From Cristatella mucedo (lineage: Eukaryota > Bryozoa > Phylactolaemata > Cristatellidae), in NCBI GenBank assembly GCA_009760855.2, contig WPIO01000004.1:5650501-5714500 (forward strand): 64,000 nt of DNA, given 5' to 3'. Each line of letters starts with the position of its first letter. Position 1 is the first letter of the stretch. Made by a program: the position numbers and the translations under genes. Below the pieces are notes generated by a model. It did no database searches, had not been told where the DNA came from, and was given only the letters and a program-made list of their open reading frames with translations. Of the stretch, positions 51,181 through 62,419 are shown piece by piece.

Positions 51181-51780
51181 CGTGCTTGCACGCCTTCCAG
51201 CCTCTGCAGTAAGGCGCTTACGATTGATTCAAACCTCTGCCACCAGTCTGTTTTGTCGTGACCGTAGTACTTATCACATTACACTATTGCTCACAACCTG
51301 CGATGGCTCCCCATCAAGCAAAAATCGACTTCAAGGCTATGCCACTTATCTTATAGTTCCTTCGATTTTCTTACTGTGCCCTAGCTATACAAATTAATTT
51401 TTACTCAGGCTAGGCAACGAAACATTCGCTCGTCTGACTCAAGCCATTTAACTGTGCCTCTAGCCAGCCTCAAATCTTTCGGATATCGTGCTTTTACTTC
51501 ATACGCTCCCAAATCCTGGAACTCTACCCCGACTGAGTCTGACGTCATGACCCCCGATTTTGCAATTAGAAAGAGCTAGTTATCCACCTGCTCCTGACAA
51601 AATTTACTGGGTCTGCATGAAATGTTTTAAGTGTGCGTGTGCTTGCTAAAATAGTGCACTGATGGTACTGACCAGTTTTCATCCTTTCTTTCGAAAATAT
51701 TTATATTGCCTAGAAAGAGATTTAAATCTCTGGCCCCATTTACAGATGTCTTTATATTGGTATTATTACTCTAGTATAAT
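51180..51780 (+). mobile_element. Decayed LINE 3' part (+)
   Basis: CTGCAGTAAGGCGCTTACG, CGATGGCTCCCCATCAAGCA, ACGCTCCCAAATCCTGGAAC and a degenerate tail box (GCCTAGAAAGAGATTTAAAT) keep the order of the RT C-terminus and 3' UTR. Confidence 0.6.
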
Positions 51781-51789
51781 CCTTTTTCA

Positions 51790-52600
51790 TTCCCCTTGCC
51801 ATCAATTGTGCATCGCTTGGATCAGGTTGGACTACAAGTCTCGGAGCTATGCTTGTTTGGTACATGCCACCTCATTTTATCCTCCCTGTTGTGGGCCATT
51901 GTGGTTGAAGCATTACAAATGGTTAATTTACAGTGCTGTGCTTATAGGCACATCGTGACAAGCGCTAATACAGCCTCAAGAGTTTCATACTCAGCTTTGA
52001 CCCACTGTATGTAATGAAACTAAAGAAAGCATCACGTTTCACTCAATATTGGAACCCTCTGGTGTCGAACGCTGCGTCTTACCCGAAGCACACTCACAGA
52101 TTCACATGGAGTCAGATTGAGCACAAACGAAACTCAACCCTCTTGAGCTAAAGTTGAACTGTATGTTAATTGTTCGCATGATCTTACTTCGCTTTTCCAA
52201 GTCTTAGTATTGGGTCGCGGAAATGTAGGGACGTTGATGTTGAGATATTTTGTTGGGATGGATGATTTGAAATGGACAGTCTTGCCGCAAATGAGAGATG
52301 CTTCAATCGGGTTAAGCGGCTTAAGCTGTTTGCGCCTGTCTTCCATCTAATTGTGTAACTCTGAGCCCACTGACATGAGCATATCCAATCCATGAGTATC
52401 TCTCAGTCCCCCTCGAGTGAGCTCGGCAAATTAGCTACTGCCGTGCCTGGCTCGGCAGGAGCACGGTCCCGACTAGTTAGTTGGAATTGTCGCGAGGGGA
52501 GAGTCGCCGACATGAGGCTTTTGTCAACAATGAGAGAAGCAAGAGTTTGCAATCAAACCCGTACCCCGCTACTTCGAGACTTTTTGTTTTAAATTAACGC
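51790..52600. other. No gene recognised
   Basis: Short frames only. It contains no motif that matches the repeat families described elsewhere in the window. Confidence 0.4.
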
Positions 52601-52644
52601 CTTTTTAACCCTTTTTCTTCACACAGGCAAGCATCTTTCTTCAC

Positions 52645-52732
52645 ACACGAGAACACACACACACACACACACACAGACACACAGACAGACGCACTGTGTG
52701 AGAACACAATACACACAAACATACGGGAATGT

Positions 52733-52765
<33 letters not shown>
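52645..52765. repeat. (CA)n imperfect microsatellite
   Basis: Two CA runs (52647-52690 and 52733-52765) are separated by about 40 bp. Confidence 0.9.
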
Positions 52766-52768
<3 letters not shown>

Positions 52769-53099
52769 GCACATTCGCTCGCACACGCACACATCCACGG
52801 CTGAAATATCGCAGATTCTTCCCATGCAGAGCTCAGTTTTAAGGGTGCTCCCTTTTCCCGACACGTGTCTGGACAGACCTTCGGACGGATGACCGGTCGT
52901 CGGGAAGGGTAGCATGACCGAGCCGAAAGTCTTCTGGCTCCATGACCAAGCACTTATTAGAAGAAACAACGCCGGCCGAGCCCGGTTGACGAACACTATA
53001 CGCGTATCTACCAGCGTAGTGGGATCTAGCCACCTTTCTTCCATGCTTCTCTCCTCCTCCTCCTCCTCCTCCTCCTCCTCCTGCTCCTCCTCCTCCTGC

Positions 53100-53220
53100 A
53101 GCCCTTACATTCCATGCATGCATCGTTTTTGCACCATCGAGCCATTGTTCGTTCCAAACCAAACCGACAGCTGACTGGAGTTTGGGATAGATGGATTTCC
53201 CCACAGAAGCCACCAGTACA
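53100..53220 (-). repeat. Dispersed repeat, copy 2 (-)
   Basis: The - strand encodes SIYPKLQSAVGLVWNEQW and AKTMHAWNVRAA, matching 49084-49290, and then runs into a (GGA)n array at 53049-53096. It lies about 290 bp before the polypurine tract at 53.5 kb, so it could belong to that LTR element. Confidence 0.55.
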
Positions 53221-53508
53221 TGGATTTATGCCGGACTGCAGAGTCATCTGCCGAGAGCGAGCGATTGTCCAGCCCTCAACCGCTCGAGAGCTTGCGGCTG
53301 ATTGGGCAGTCTGATCCCCCTGCATGCTCGCATCCATGCTCGCGGACTCCCGACTCACGTTTCCTCACAGTGCCACTCGCTCCTAGTTTGACTCGACGCA
53401 ATCTAACTTTCCAAATGCCGGTACAGCTAACATCGCAAACGGTGTCGCTGGTTCCAGTCGGTCCCCGGTGGCTCTGCAGAAGCCCAGACGCCATCGCTTA
53501 AGGGGGGA

Positions 53509-53580
53509 TGTCAAGAAAACACTTATAAAATATGTCCGACAATCGAATATGTGTTTAGGATACCTTTAGAAAGACAATTA
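53509..53580 (+). mobile_element. LTR 5' end after a polypurine tract (+)
   Basis: CTTAAGGGGGGATG (53498-53510) is a polypurine tract. The following TGTCAAGAAAACACTTATAA starts with TG and matches, in reverse complement, 17160-17225. The LTR's right end is not identified. Upstream (53200-53490) there is a degenerate open frame but no clear integrase. Confidence 0.45.
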
Positions 53581-54299
53581 TGTTAGAACTGGGATAGGAA
53601 GTTCTGACGACTTCCGCATGAAAGAAAAAGTGGTTATATTTCTATAGTATATAGTAATATGGCTATGCAAACCACGTATAAACCGGATGTAAACCGGATG
53701 CAACAAATCTATAAGTAAAAAAAATTACCAATCTGTGCATCACATGTGACTTATATCCCAACTTGTCCATGTATCGCGGATACAATGTATCGAAATGTAT
53801 AGGCAACGGCCGTCCCCTTCGCTACGAAAGCAAGAGCAGCCTCCGAGGACGCGATACAGATGCACTATTATTATTATTATTATTCTTATCTACGAAACTA
53901 ATCAGAAACTTTCAGAGTACGCCGACTTGCCAGAGCATTCCAAACTACGAGTGCTTCAACGCGAGTTTCCAACAGGAAAAGCGTGCCCTTTCCAGCTCCA
54001 GCTTTTCACGAGCTATGCATTTATACGCCCACGCTCGGTGTCTATTGTGTCTATGCCAGGAGAAGCCTACTAAACAAAAGAGTTCTTCACTTAAGTGCAC
54101 TACGTTTAAAATCGCCGCCGCGTGTAGCGTTCGCCTGCGGCTTCTGCTGTTGTAATCAGCGAAGCGCCTTGACACTAATGTACACGCATCACCTGTAGCC
54201 AACAGTTAAGCCATTGAAGCAGGCCGCATCAGGCCACCACTAATCCACGTTGAATCAAATTTTGCGTCGTCTGCTGCGACCGATCGCGCTCGCATCTAA

Positions 54300-54887
54300 A
54301 TGCGCCCGTTGAGAGTAATGAAGATAGTCTCGTTTATCGCGCACGTGCGCCCGCTGTGCCGCCGCGAGACTCCCGCTACAGCAGCCGCCGCCGCCGGAGT
54401 CACTGTCGTACAACGACTGGTATTAGAGAATGGTTTACTCGGGCCGAAAGAGTACTCGAACGTCTGTGGTCTAGGTGGGACGCCTACACTGAGGTGCGAA
54501 ATGTTTAACGGCGGACCGCACTTTATGTCTTGGCTTCTAACGCTTGAGAAGGCAAGGCTAAAGATTGCGATGCCGTTAAAACATGTTGTGCCGGTGTGTC
54601 TGGGCGATAATGCGACACACGGTTGGGGTGGTCAGCCGACCGACGAACAGCACGATTACCACAAGCTGCGAAACGTTCGCCCGCTGTGTCTCCGTGAGAC
54701 TCCCACAAGAACAGCCGCCGCTGGAGTCACTGTCACACAACACGCAGCAAAGCTTGCAGCGGACAGCGAGGTGCAGCCAGAAGCACCAGCAACTCAGCGG
54801 ACGTGCCGAGCTCTCGGTTATGCATACGAGAAGTCCCTAAGACTTCAGAAAATTGAGACGCTCACTAAGCCAGCCAATTTCATATAA
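54300..54887 (+). other. 195-codon ORF with an internal duplication, coding status uncertain
   Basis: The open frame contains VRPLCRRETPATAAAAAGVT (about residue 17) and again VRPLCLRETPTRTAAAGVT about 108 residues later, so about 325 bp is duplicated. There is no recognised domain, signal peptide or transmembrane segment. It could be a decayed repeat with a chance open frame. An AATAAA lies at about 54888, directly after the stop. Confidence 0.3.
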
Positions 54888-55654
54888 AATAAAGACACAT
54901 AAGCAGTGGAAAACAACGGTCACTCCTACGTGATTTGTCACAGCCAACTGTGCGCTTAGTCAAATAAGTGAGCGAAAAAGGTGTCGCGAGCGATTTATCG
55001 GCAGCTCAGCGCTGAGCGACTAGCAACGTCTCAGAAATCGTTCAGAATAGCGAGAACCACCAGAAAACTTGACATAGCTTTTTAGAAGCAAGGAGTGGCT
55101 TAGTTTCTAAGTACAATCGAATCGTACTCAAGCAGAAGCCGTGGTTCAGGTAGACCGGTCTCGGACCGCTCGTAGTCTCGGACCGCTGGCTATAGAAGTC
55201 GGAGGTTCCGCAGTCTCTACAGTGCCTGCAGACGCGGTATATATTGTAAAGGTAAGGCTAAAAGTTTGAGCAGTCATTAATCAGTACGATAACAGCAAAA
55301 ACGGCTAGAAAGTTTATGGGCAGTTGACCAGGGCTAAAGGAGGCAAGTTACCGCGAAGGACCGCTAACGGGATAACCTCGGTCAAGGTCGTATAAGCCTT
55401 ATACAACTCTCTATGAATTGCGAGACCACAATAGTTTTGGCCATACAATAGCCATTTTATAAATTTAATTAATTGATTTTATAATTATAATCAGTGCATT
55501 TTGTCCAGTAACAAGTTATACACATGTCAGTGTTTAGTCGTGGAGCAACACCGCCATGTTGTTATGGTGCCTATTCAACTGCTCGGCGGTAGGCGGGTTC
55601 GAGCCCCCGCGAGTGCGTGCAACGTTCTCCTGCCTCGGTCCTAGCACGAGGAAT

Positions 55655-55962
55655 ATGGTGACGCTGCGCAGATCGAAGGTGAACTTCCCGTGGATTAATG
55701 CAAGGGTAGTTCTCGGACGGCGAATGAACCGGGATTTTTAGTCTGCCATCCACGGCGAGGAGATTGAGCGGATGGAAGTGCTGGCGCGCTACAAACGCAA
55801 GGCGGTTCCAAACCCTCTGGAAATGTGAGTCTGCGTCGCTTTGGTAATATGGTAGGCATGTTTTTTTGATAGTATTTAAGGTCACCTGCGATGATGCCGA
55901 GTCAGGCGGTGCTGGCTAGGGCGTTTGCTCCAGTACCATCTCCGTACACCGAAAATGCTTAG
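55655..55962 (+). CDS. Candidate three-exon micro-gene, 62 residues, unrecognised
   Basis: ATG at 55655 opens eight codons ending AAG|gtgaac (55678). A second exon at 55742-55824 follows a tttttag acceptor, encodes GEEIERMEVLARYKRKAVPN and ends GAAAT|gtgagt. A third exon at 55881-55962 follows a tttttttgatagtatttaag acceptor, completes the Met codon and reads 26 codons to TAG. All phases join. The basic, helix-prone middle exon looks protein-like but I recognise no family. Against it: the implied introns (63 and 56 nt) are shorter than any in SEC24 (94 nt minimum). It may instead be one exon of a larger gene, or chance. Confidence 0.25.
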
Positions 55963-56393
55963 CCGCTGGCGGTCCGGCATGACCCCTTTCGACAGGTCAT
56001 TGTCGCTACTTGTCAGAACTGAAGCCACGCGGAAGGCATAGTATTTTAATTAATTAAATAAAGCATATCTTGTTTAGAGCAGCGACGGGGAACATTGTGC
56101 TCTATTCGACGGCCATTATCCACCTCTGTGCGCTCATTCAAAGCTTGCCAAAGCGTGCTTGCCAATGCATTCGCCTGTTATCGTAACCGGTAGCGGACGT
56201 GGTGGCATGCCCCCAGGTTCGCGGGAGCGTTGCCGTGAGCCGTTCGTGCTCTCCATCTGCTTACCGACGACCGATTCCTCGCGGCAGCCCTGCTGGCTGC
56301 TGCGAGGAATAGATGTGCTCGCGCTAAGAGAATACGTCGGCGCCTCGACAGCAGAGATGCATTTCTCTAGAGCTGCGCCGGCACTGCTTAGTT

Positions 56394-56580
56394 CAGCGGT
56401 TCTCAACCTGTGGGTCGCGACCCCTTTGGGGGTCGCGTAAGACCTTTCGAATGGGTCGCGTAAGACCATCGGAAAACGCGCATTTCCACATCTCGCACGC
56501 AATAATTTTATGGTTAGGGTCGCCACAACACGAGGAACTGTATTCAAGGGTCGTGGCATTAGAAAAGTTGGGAACCACTG
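56394..56580. mobile_element. hAT-superfamily MITE, 187 bp, intact ends and 8-bp TSD
   Basis: The termini are CAGCGGTTCTCAACCT and, reversed, CAGTGGTTCCCAACTT (13/16 matching). GCTTAGTT is duplicated exactly on both sides (56386-56393 and 56581-56588), the 8-bp duplication diagnostic of hAT transposases. The interior carries GTGGGTCGCGACCCCTTTGG, AAGACCATCGGAAAA, AATAATTTTATGGTTAGGG and CACCACAACA-like and GAGGAACTGTATT-like blocks. I recall these from hAT-Charlie-type MITEs (the URR1-like group) of mammals and reptiles. There is no coding capacity, and transposase would have to come from elsewhere. Confidence 0.88.
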
Positions 56581-56599
56581 GCTTAGTTGGTCGCGGCTG

Positions 56600-57690
56600 G
56601 TCACCGGTGGCCGTCCTGGCTCGGCTGCTGCTGAGATAATAGACTACATGCCGGGCGATGCCTAGAGGCTACCTCTTGGACTGCCAAAGCCCGCGCTCTC
56701 TCTCATTGCCGTTTTCACCTCGTCGATCGTTCTTGCATTTTTTTCGGTTTGGCACACCCATGCCATTGGTTCAGGTCATTGGCCCGTGGCCAGACGTTGA
56801 GCGTCGGGGAGGAGCCGTCGATAGAGGCAATTATGTGCAGCATGCTCGTAGCCTGTTTTGAAGCTGTTATTTGCTCTTGAGTGTACCGAAAGCATTGTAG
56901 TCTTCTGGGCTTTGCACAATAGCTTATCGCCTTGCTTGCGCAGGTAGGTACTAGTGCACTCTGCGATCTTATCCATCAATCTTGGTGGGAGCTCGTTGAC
57001 TCAAAAGCATCGCTGGAATTCAGTGCTTACAGTAGTTTGTGATACTGATGAAGGGGTAGCATCCCAGGGCCTGGTGGCCCTTCAGTAGTTGGCCGTTTTG
57101 CACGTTGAGGGTTGAACGAAGGCGACACACACACACACACCGTTCTTTTTCAAGTCACGAGGCATCTGCTGTTTTTTCTCACGATCTGCCCTATTGGAGC
57201 TCCAGGCTGGCGTCTCATGTCCATTCACGAGATCCTGCTTTTAAGCTGCAATCACCTACCTTTAAGGGGTCCAACTTTTTGCATGACGGGCTCTCTAACT
57301 AGCAGGTTCATTAAAAGAACACGGAGAGAGAGCATCATAATGGTCAAAGGAAAGTTTGAGTCAAAGGTCGAGTTGGTTATACAAAAGTTGGTCCATAGAA
57401 ATATAGCCAGAGTCTTGCCAGAGTCGATCTAGTGTCTTCGTTAAAGCCTGATGCCTGCTTTTATTAGCTTTTCGAATTGATCTATAAGCACTAACTCACT
57501 GATTTTTAAACATTTACTCTAATATGTCCCCATATTATTTTCACCTTCGTGCATTTCGTGAAGCATCACAGTGAGATTTGTTACAACCAGTAGCCACCAT
57601 GTACCAGTGTAAGTAAAAACTTGATTTTTTGCTTGACGAGTGTGTATTCTGCTATGAACTGAATGCGCGGCAAGAAATGAAGTAAAAATC
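56600..57690. other. No gene recognised
   Basis: Frames up to 106 codons without recognisable domains. A short (AC)n lies at about 57124-57140. Confidence 0.4.
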
Positions 57691-57770
57691 ACCCGATTCA
57701 ACATCCTCAGCAACCGCCCATTCGAGTAATTTATGGTAGGGCCTCTAAGACCCTGCTTGCAATGGCCAAT
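57690..57770 (-). mobile_element. SINE 3' fragment (- strand)
   Basis: On the - strand, CATTGCAAGCAGGGTCTTAG, TAAATTACTCGAATGGGCGG and GAGGATGTTGAATCGGGTG resemble the SINE body and tail. It lies next to a family B LINE 3' end. Confidence 0.4.
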
Positions 57771-57905
57771 ACTGTAATGTAATGTATCTCCGTCTGTAAC
57801 TCCACAAAGACTATGTGGGTGTCATGCAGGAGAGTTTTGTATAGCGCACTCACAGCCTTAGCGGCTTTCGGTATGCATTCAGTAGCCAACAGACTTCATC
57901 TCAAT
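57770..57905 (-). mobile_element. Family B LINE 3' end (-)
   Basis: TGTAATGTATCTCCGTCTGT at the left edge is the reversed GGAGATACATTACA terminus, followed by the reversed CTACTGAATGCATACCGAAAG block. Confidence 0.7.
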
Positions 57906-57909
57906 AAGA

Positions 57910-58900
57910 GTTGCCTGCCGAAGGATACGACCGGGTCGTGTAGTAGCTGGCCTGAGGCCCATTTTGAATGTGGTGTTGCATGCTGTATTATAAAATGGTG
58001 GAATATTCTTTTGTCATGTCCGTCATGGTAGAATGCAATACTCAAGTCTGTTCTGTCTGTACTTTAGTGGAATTCCAGATCTAAACCTTAACCCACAACC
58101 TAAGGATCTCTTAAGCCCCTAACCCGAATCGAAGTGTTCCGAACTTTGGCATTTAACACCCATTTGTCACTACACTTTCTTTGACCATGTGCATCATTCT
58201 TTATGTCCGTATGCTATGCATGCTGCAACTATCCATGCTATTGTCCCTGATCAGTTCACTTCAGCTTCCTTTCCAGCCTATTGAAGTGCATAGACTGAAA
58301 CTTTAATCTCTTATGACGCTATAAAATGCATAATTACGATGATGGTGATTAATATTATTATTGTTTATTGTTATCTGGATCGCAAGGCCATGCTTGGAAG
58401 CTGTGATGATCAACTCTTACTATTTGCTAAAGTGGTACTTTGTAGACTCGAAAGTCTTGTAATAATAACTTAAAAATGTGTGATCAGTTCATCTTTGGAA
58501 ATGTCGATCTGCGAAAGTATGGCTGCAAGCAGTTGTCATAATCTTTATAAAATGTCCCTCAGACCTTACATGTTACAAAGCTTCTTCTTTTTCGGTCTCT
58601 CATGCCACCACCCTATTCGGGGGGGGGACTTATGGCTTGCTGAACTGACTGAAGAAAATATGTTGAAAAGTGACTACTCGAGTAGCCCATTACATGCAGG
58701 CGTGCTGAAAGCTTGTACGGAGGTACTCCAGGTCGCTCACTTGAAATCTCTGCAGGAACACTGCTAGAGATGCAATGCCTGTGGTTTTAGTAATGCGCCG
58801 ATATCCACTTGCATATCTCCGACAGTGCACTCTTGTGCTTCTCCGTGATGCTGTCTGCTTTGGTTTAATTGCTACTGCCAGTTAGTTCATCTGGCACCGA
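57910..58900. other. No gene recognised
   Basis: AT-richer sequence with a G9 run at about 58620. A 95-codon frame at 58480 has no recognised domain. Confidence 0.4.
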
Positions 58901-59565
58901 AGCAAGTTTTCGCAGTCGTCAGTCGCTTGCAGTTGGTGTAAAACTCTTCAACCAGGCTTGAAGGTAGTGAGCGTCGAAGTTGCCGCATTTCACTTCTTTG
59001 CACGGCATTGCACCTTCTTGCCGACCTGAACTGACTCTCAGTCTAGCATTGCATCGACTTCAAGGTTCTTTCACTCACTTTTAGGTCCATTCATTCTTTG
59101 GCGTTGGCCTACTTATCGGATCTACTCCCCCACCAGGCTCAGCGGTGTACCACCTGCTTTTCTGAAATCGTTTACCTCAAAGCCCCTGGATACCTCACCT
59201 TTAGTGCCTATGCTCCCAAAGCCTGGAACTCACTTTCGACTTGCATCACGACATCCCGTAACTCGTCCGCATTTAAAAAGAAACTAAAAATGCTTCTATT
59301 TATCACAGCATTTAGTGGATCAATGTGATTCGTCCTTTGTGTGCTTGTGTGTGCTGACACTGCATGCTGCCACTTACCTTATTTGCATGCTGATCCTATG
59401 CATGTCACTCCTAACCATGTTATTTTTTTTGTTTATTGAGCATGCTGCCACTTACCATTCGACCATGCTTCCTTTGCAGCATATGTAAAGTGCCTCAAAA
59501 GAGATCAAGTTCTCTAAGGGCACTATACAAATGTGTTATGATTATGATTATTATTATAACCGCAT
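58900..59565 (+). mobile_element. Family A LINE 3' part (+)
   Basis: LQLV.NSSTRLEG..., SLALAYLSDLLPHQAQ and TFSAYAPKAWNSLSTCITTS are readable, followed by the 3' UTR, tail box and ATT tail near 59560. A second tail box lies at 59575-59650 (GTGTAAAGTGCCTAGAAAGA, (ATT)5). Confidence 0.75.
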
Positions 59566-60094
59566 TGACTGTACAGCAGGTGTAAAGTGCCTAGAAAGAG
59601 ATTTAGTTCTCCTATGGTGCAACACAAATGTATTATTATTATTATTACTAGCATTGCTAAGGTGGCTATGGGGCAGGGTGAGCTGCAGTTACAGAAAAGA
59701 TATGTCACCCCTCCTGCCTTTGATACGTTTAATTAGCCTCAGGCAATGTCAAGGATCTGCTTCATTGCTGTTGTACGGCAAAAGGGTACTATTTTGATGT
59801 TGCCATGACATGTCATGAGGGCAAATACTGGGTTTGGAAGCTACTGGCAAGCTACTTAGGCCTCAAAATTGATTCGTCCATCATATCCCCTGTAGTCTCT
59901 TCATGGAATCCGACTGCTTGGTTCGTAAATAAACTTTACATGGCAGCTCCATATTCAAATTGGTCAATTTTCAGCTGTAGGATAGAGCAAACACTTGGAC
60001 TTGCTTAGATAAAGTCATCGAAGCTTCAGATTAATCCAAACATTTCAGCCTCTACAGCTGGCGATGAATATTATGGCTACAGGCACCGCCAATT

Positions 60095-60335
<241 letters not shown>

Positions 60336-60399
60336 TAGTTATGCAGGATGCAATGTGACAGTCAGCCAACTGACTCAATATCCTGCTGAGAAATAAAGC

Positions 60400-61830
60400 T
60401 GTTGCCCAACAGCAGTCCAGCGAACGGAATGCTAACGTTCTGCAGCATGTCGGTACAAACATTCTGATCCATGACGCCAGAAGTGCTCCAACAGTACCTC
60501 TAGCGAAAAAAGAGCTCCAAACCTCATGCTCCTGCCTCTGCCATACTTTTTAAGTGTACTGCAGGCAAGCATCCCTTTAATTCTCACCTTCTCTTCGGCC
60601 TACCCTAATCAAACGAACGTGTCTTGTGACCTTGAGGCTTGAAGTTTGCTTTCGTTGCAGTCCAGTGAACCGAACACCAACCATTAGGAATCCAATATAG
60701 GGATGGCATTTGGCCAGCATGAGCAGCCTTTCAGCATTCAGCTTGCTCACGCTTTCTTGGCCGATCGTCGGGGGGGGGGAATATTTCCTTCTCCGAAAGT
60801 CTCGATGCCGCCGCACCGTTTGCCTGCTAGCTTTTGTCTTTATGGTGGCTTTCGGAGACTGCTCCGTCTAGCTCGGCCAAGCTGGCCTCCCCTATCGTGT
60901 AGTGCAGCAGCCGGTCCTGCTCGCAGTTCGATGTCTCTTGTTCTGGCGGCCGTTCAGGCAGGAGCAATTGGCCGTACAGTCCTTTCCAGTGTACTTGACC
61001 AGCTTTGACACCTGATAACAACCTCCCCTCACTAGGCCTACGCTAGCGATCCTCCTAGTGCTTCAGTAATCCAGTGCTTCAGTTTCTGGAAGGGCAAGCA
61101 GAATACCTTAAGCTAAGTCGCTTTTGCACCTCTGCCTTCGGAATGCTTCAGCCGCACCTGTTCTCGCTGGTAAAATAGAAAAGGCAAATACAACAGGCCG
61201 GAAGGTCTGTCTTGAGCATCTCTGCACACTCGTGCACTGAAAAAACTCGCATGCTAATCCTGATGGCTTGATTCTGAAGTTGCATCAAGATTTCTAAAAG
61301 TGGAATATCTAAGCTGTGAAATAGGTCGATTGTCCATTCCTGCATGTATATATATACCTCATTGTAACCATGCCTGTAGGTCTCCTCGTGGTCGTCCAGC
61401 ATTTTGGTTGCTAAGCACATCACTCCTGAGCCGTTAAGCTGCTTGTAGCCCTAGCAGCATTCTAGTATGGCCCCTACCGTGGTGGGTAAATACTTATGGT
61501 CCTGAGCAATGGTGGACCCAGTGAGTATTAGCCCCCCCCCCATACAGCACGGCAGCAACCTGTGCAGCCCCTATTCGTAAGCCACCCCCAACTTCTTACC
61601 CTGCCCCCGACCGTCAACGATGACAAAATTCTCTATTTCACTCGATGAGCAACTGCCGAGTTCGTGTTGAATAAACACTATAGTTGTACATTATAGTTTT
61701 TCACTTGGGTCTAGCCCTGCCCATATGAAAATCTTGCCGGTCTTGCCCTACGTACAAATGCTGTAGATCTTGCCTTGCCTCCTTAGATGAAAATCCCGGC
61801 TCTACTAGTGGTCCTGAGTGTACATTTGTG
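60400..61830. other. No gene recognised
   Basis: Frames up to 101 codons, G9 at about 60771 and C9 at about 61532. No splice-linked exons recognised. Confidence 0.4.
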
Positions 61831-61839
61831 ACATTGCAT

Positions 61840-62410
61840 CTTGACCCCTGTAATTTCCCTTGTAGATTTTCCTGTCTGTGTAATGAGGCATTTACTGCAG
61901 GGATGGCGCTAATTCAGCAGCTGTGCTTGTCTGCCGTGATTACAATTACCACACTGCACCACTTCTCTCTTAAGCTTCACCAGCTCCCCATCAAGCGGCA
62001 CATTGACTGTAAGGTCCTGCCACTAACATTTTGGTCTCTTCATTCTCGTGCTCCGGCTTACTTACCTACGTTAAATATCACCCCATCCTCTGACTCCGGT
62101 CGTTCAGCCATGACTCTAACCAACCTCGAATCCTTTTCAAAGCATGCCTTCAGTTTCTGTTCATCCAAGTCCCAGAGTACCTTGGTTTGATGACATTTAA
62201 AGTGAAGCTAAAATCCCATGTATTCCTCAGTGCATTTACTTTGGCCTTATAATTTGTCCATTGTATGCTCATGCCTGCTGAAGCTGTCCGTTTTGTTTTC
62301 ATCGATCAGCTCTATGCTTTGTTTCTATCATATTTAATGCCCCAGATTTAGTTCTCTTGGGATTCTAGACATATGCATATTTATGATGATATGATTACTA
62401 ATATCATTAT
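61840..62410 (+). mobile_element. Decayed LINE 3' part (+)
   Basis: CTTGACCCCTGTAATTTCCC (from LDPCNFP), CATCAAGCGGCACATTGAC (from PIKRHIDCK) and SLHSRAPAYLPT show the RT C-terminus with a degenerate 3' UTR. It is probably an older subfamily. Confidence 0.5.
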
Positions 62411-62419
62411 CAACCCTCC

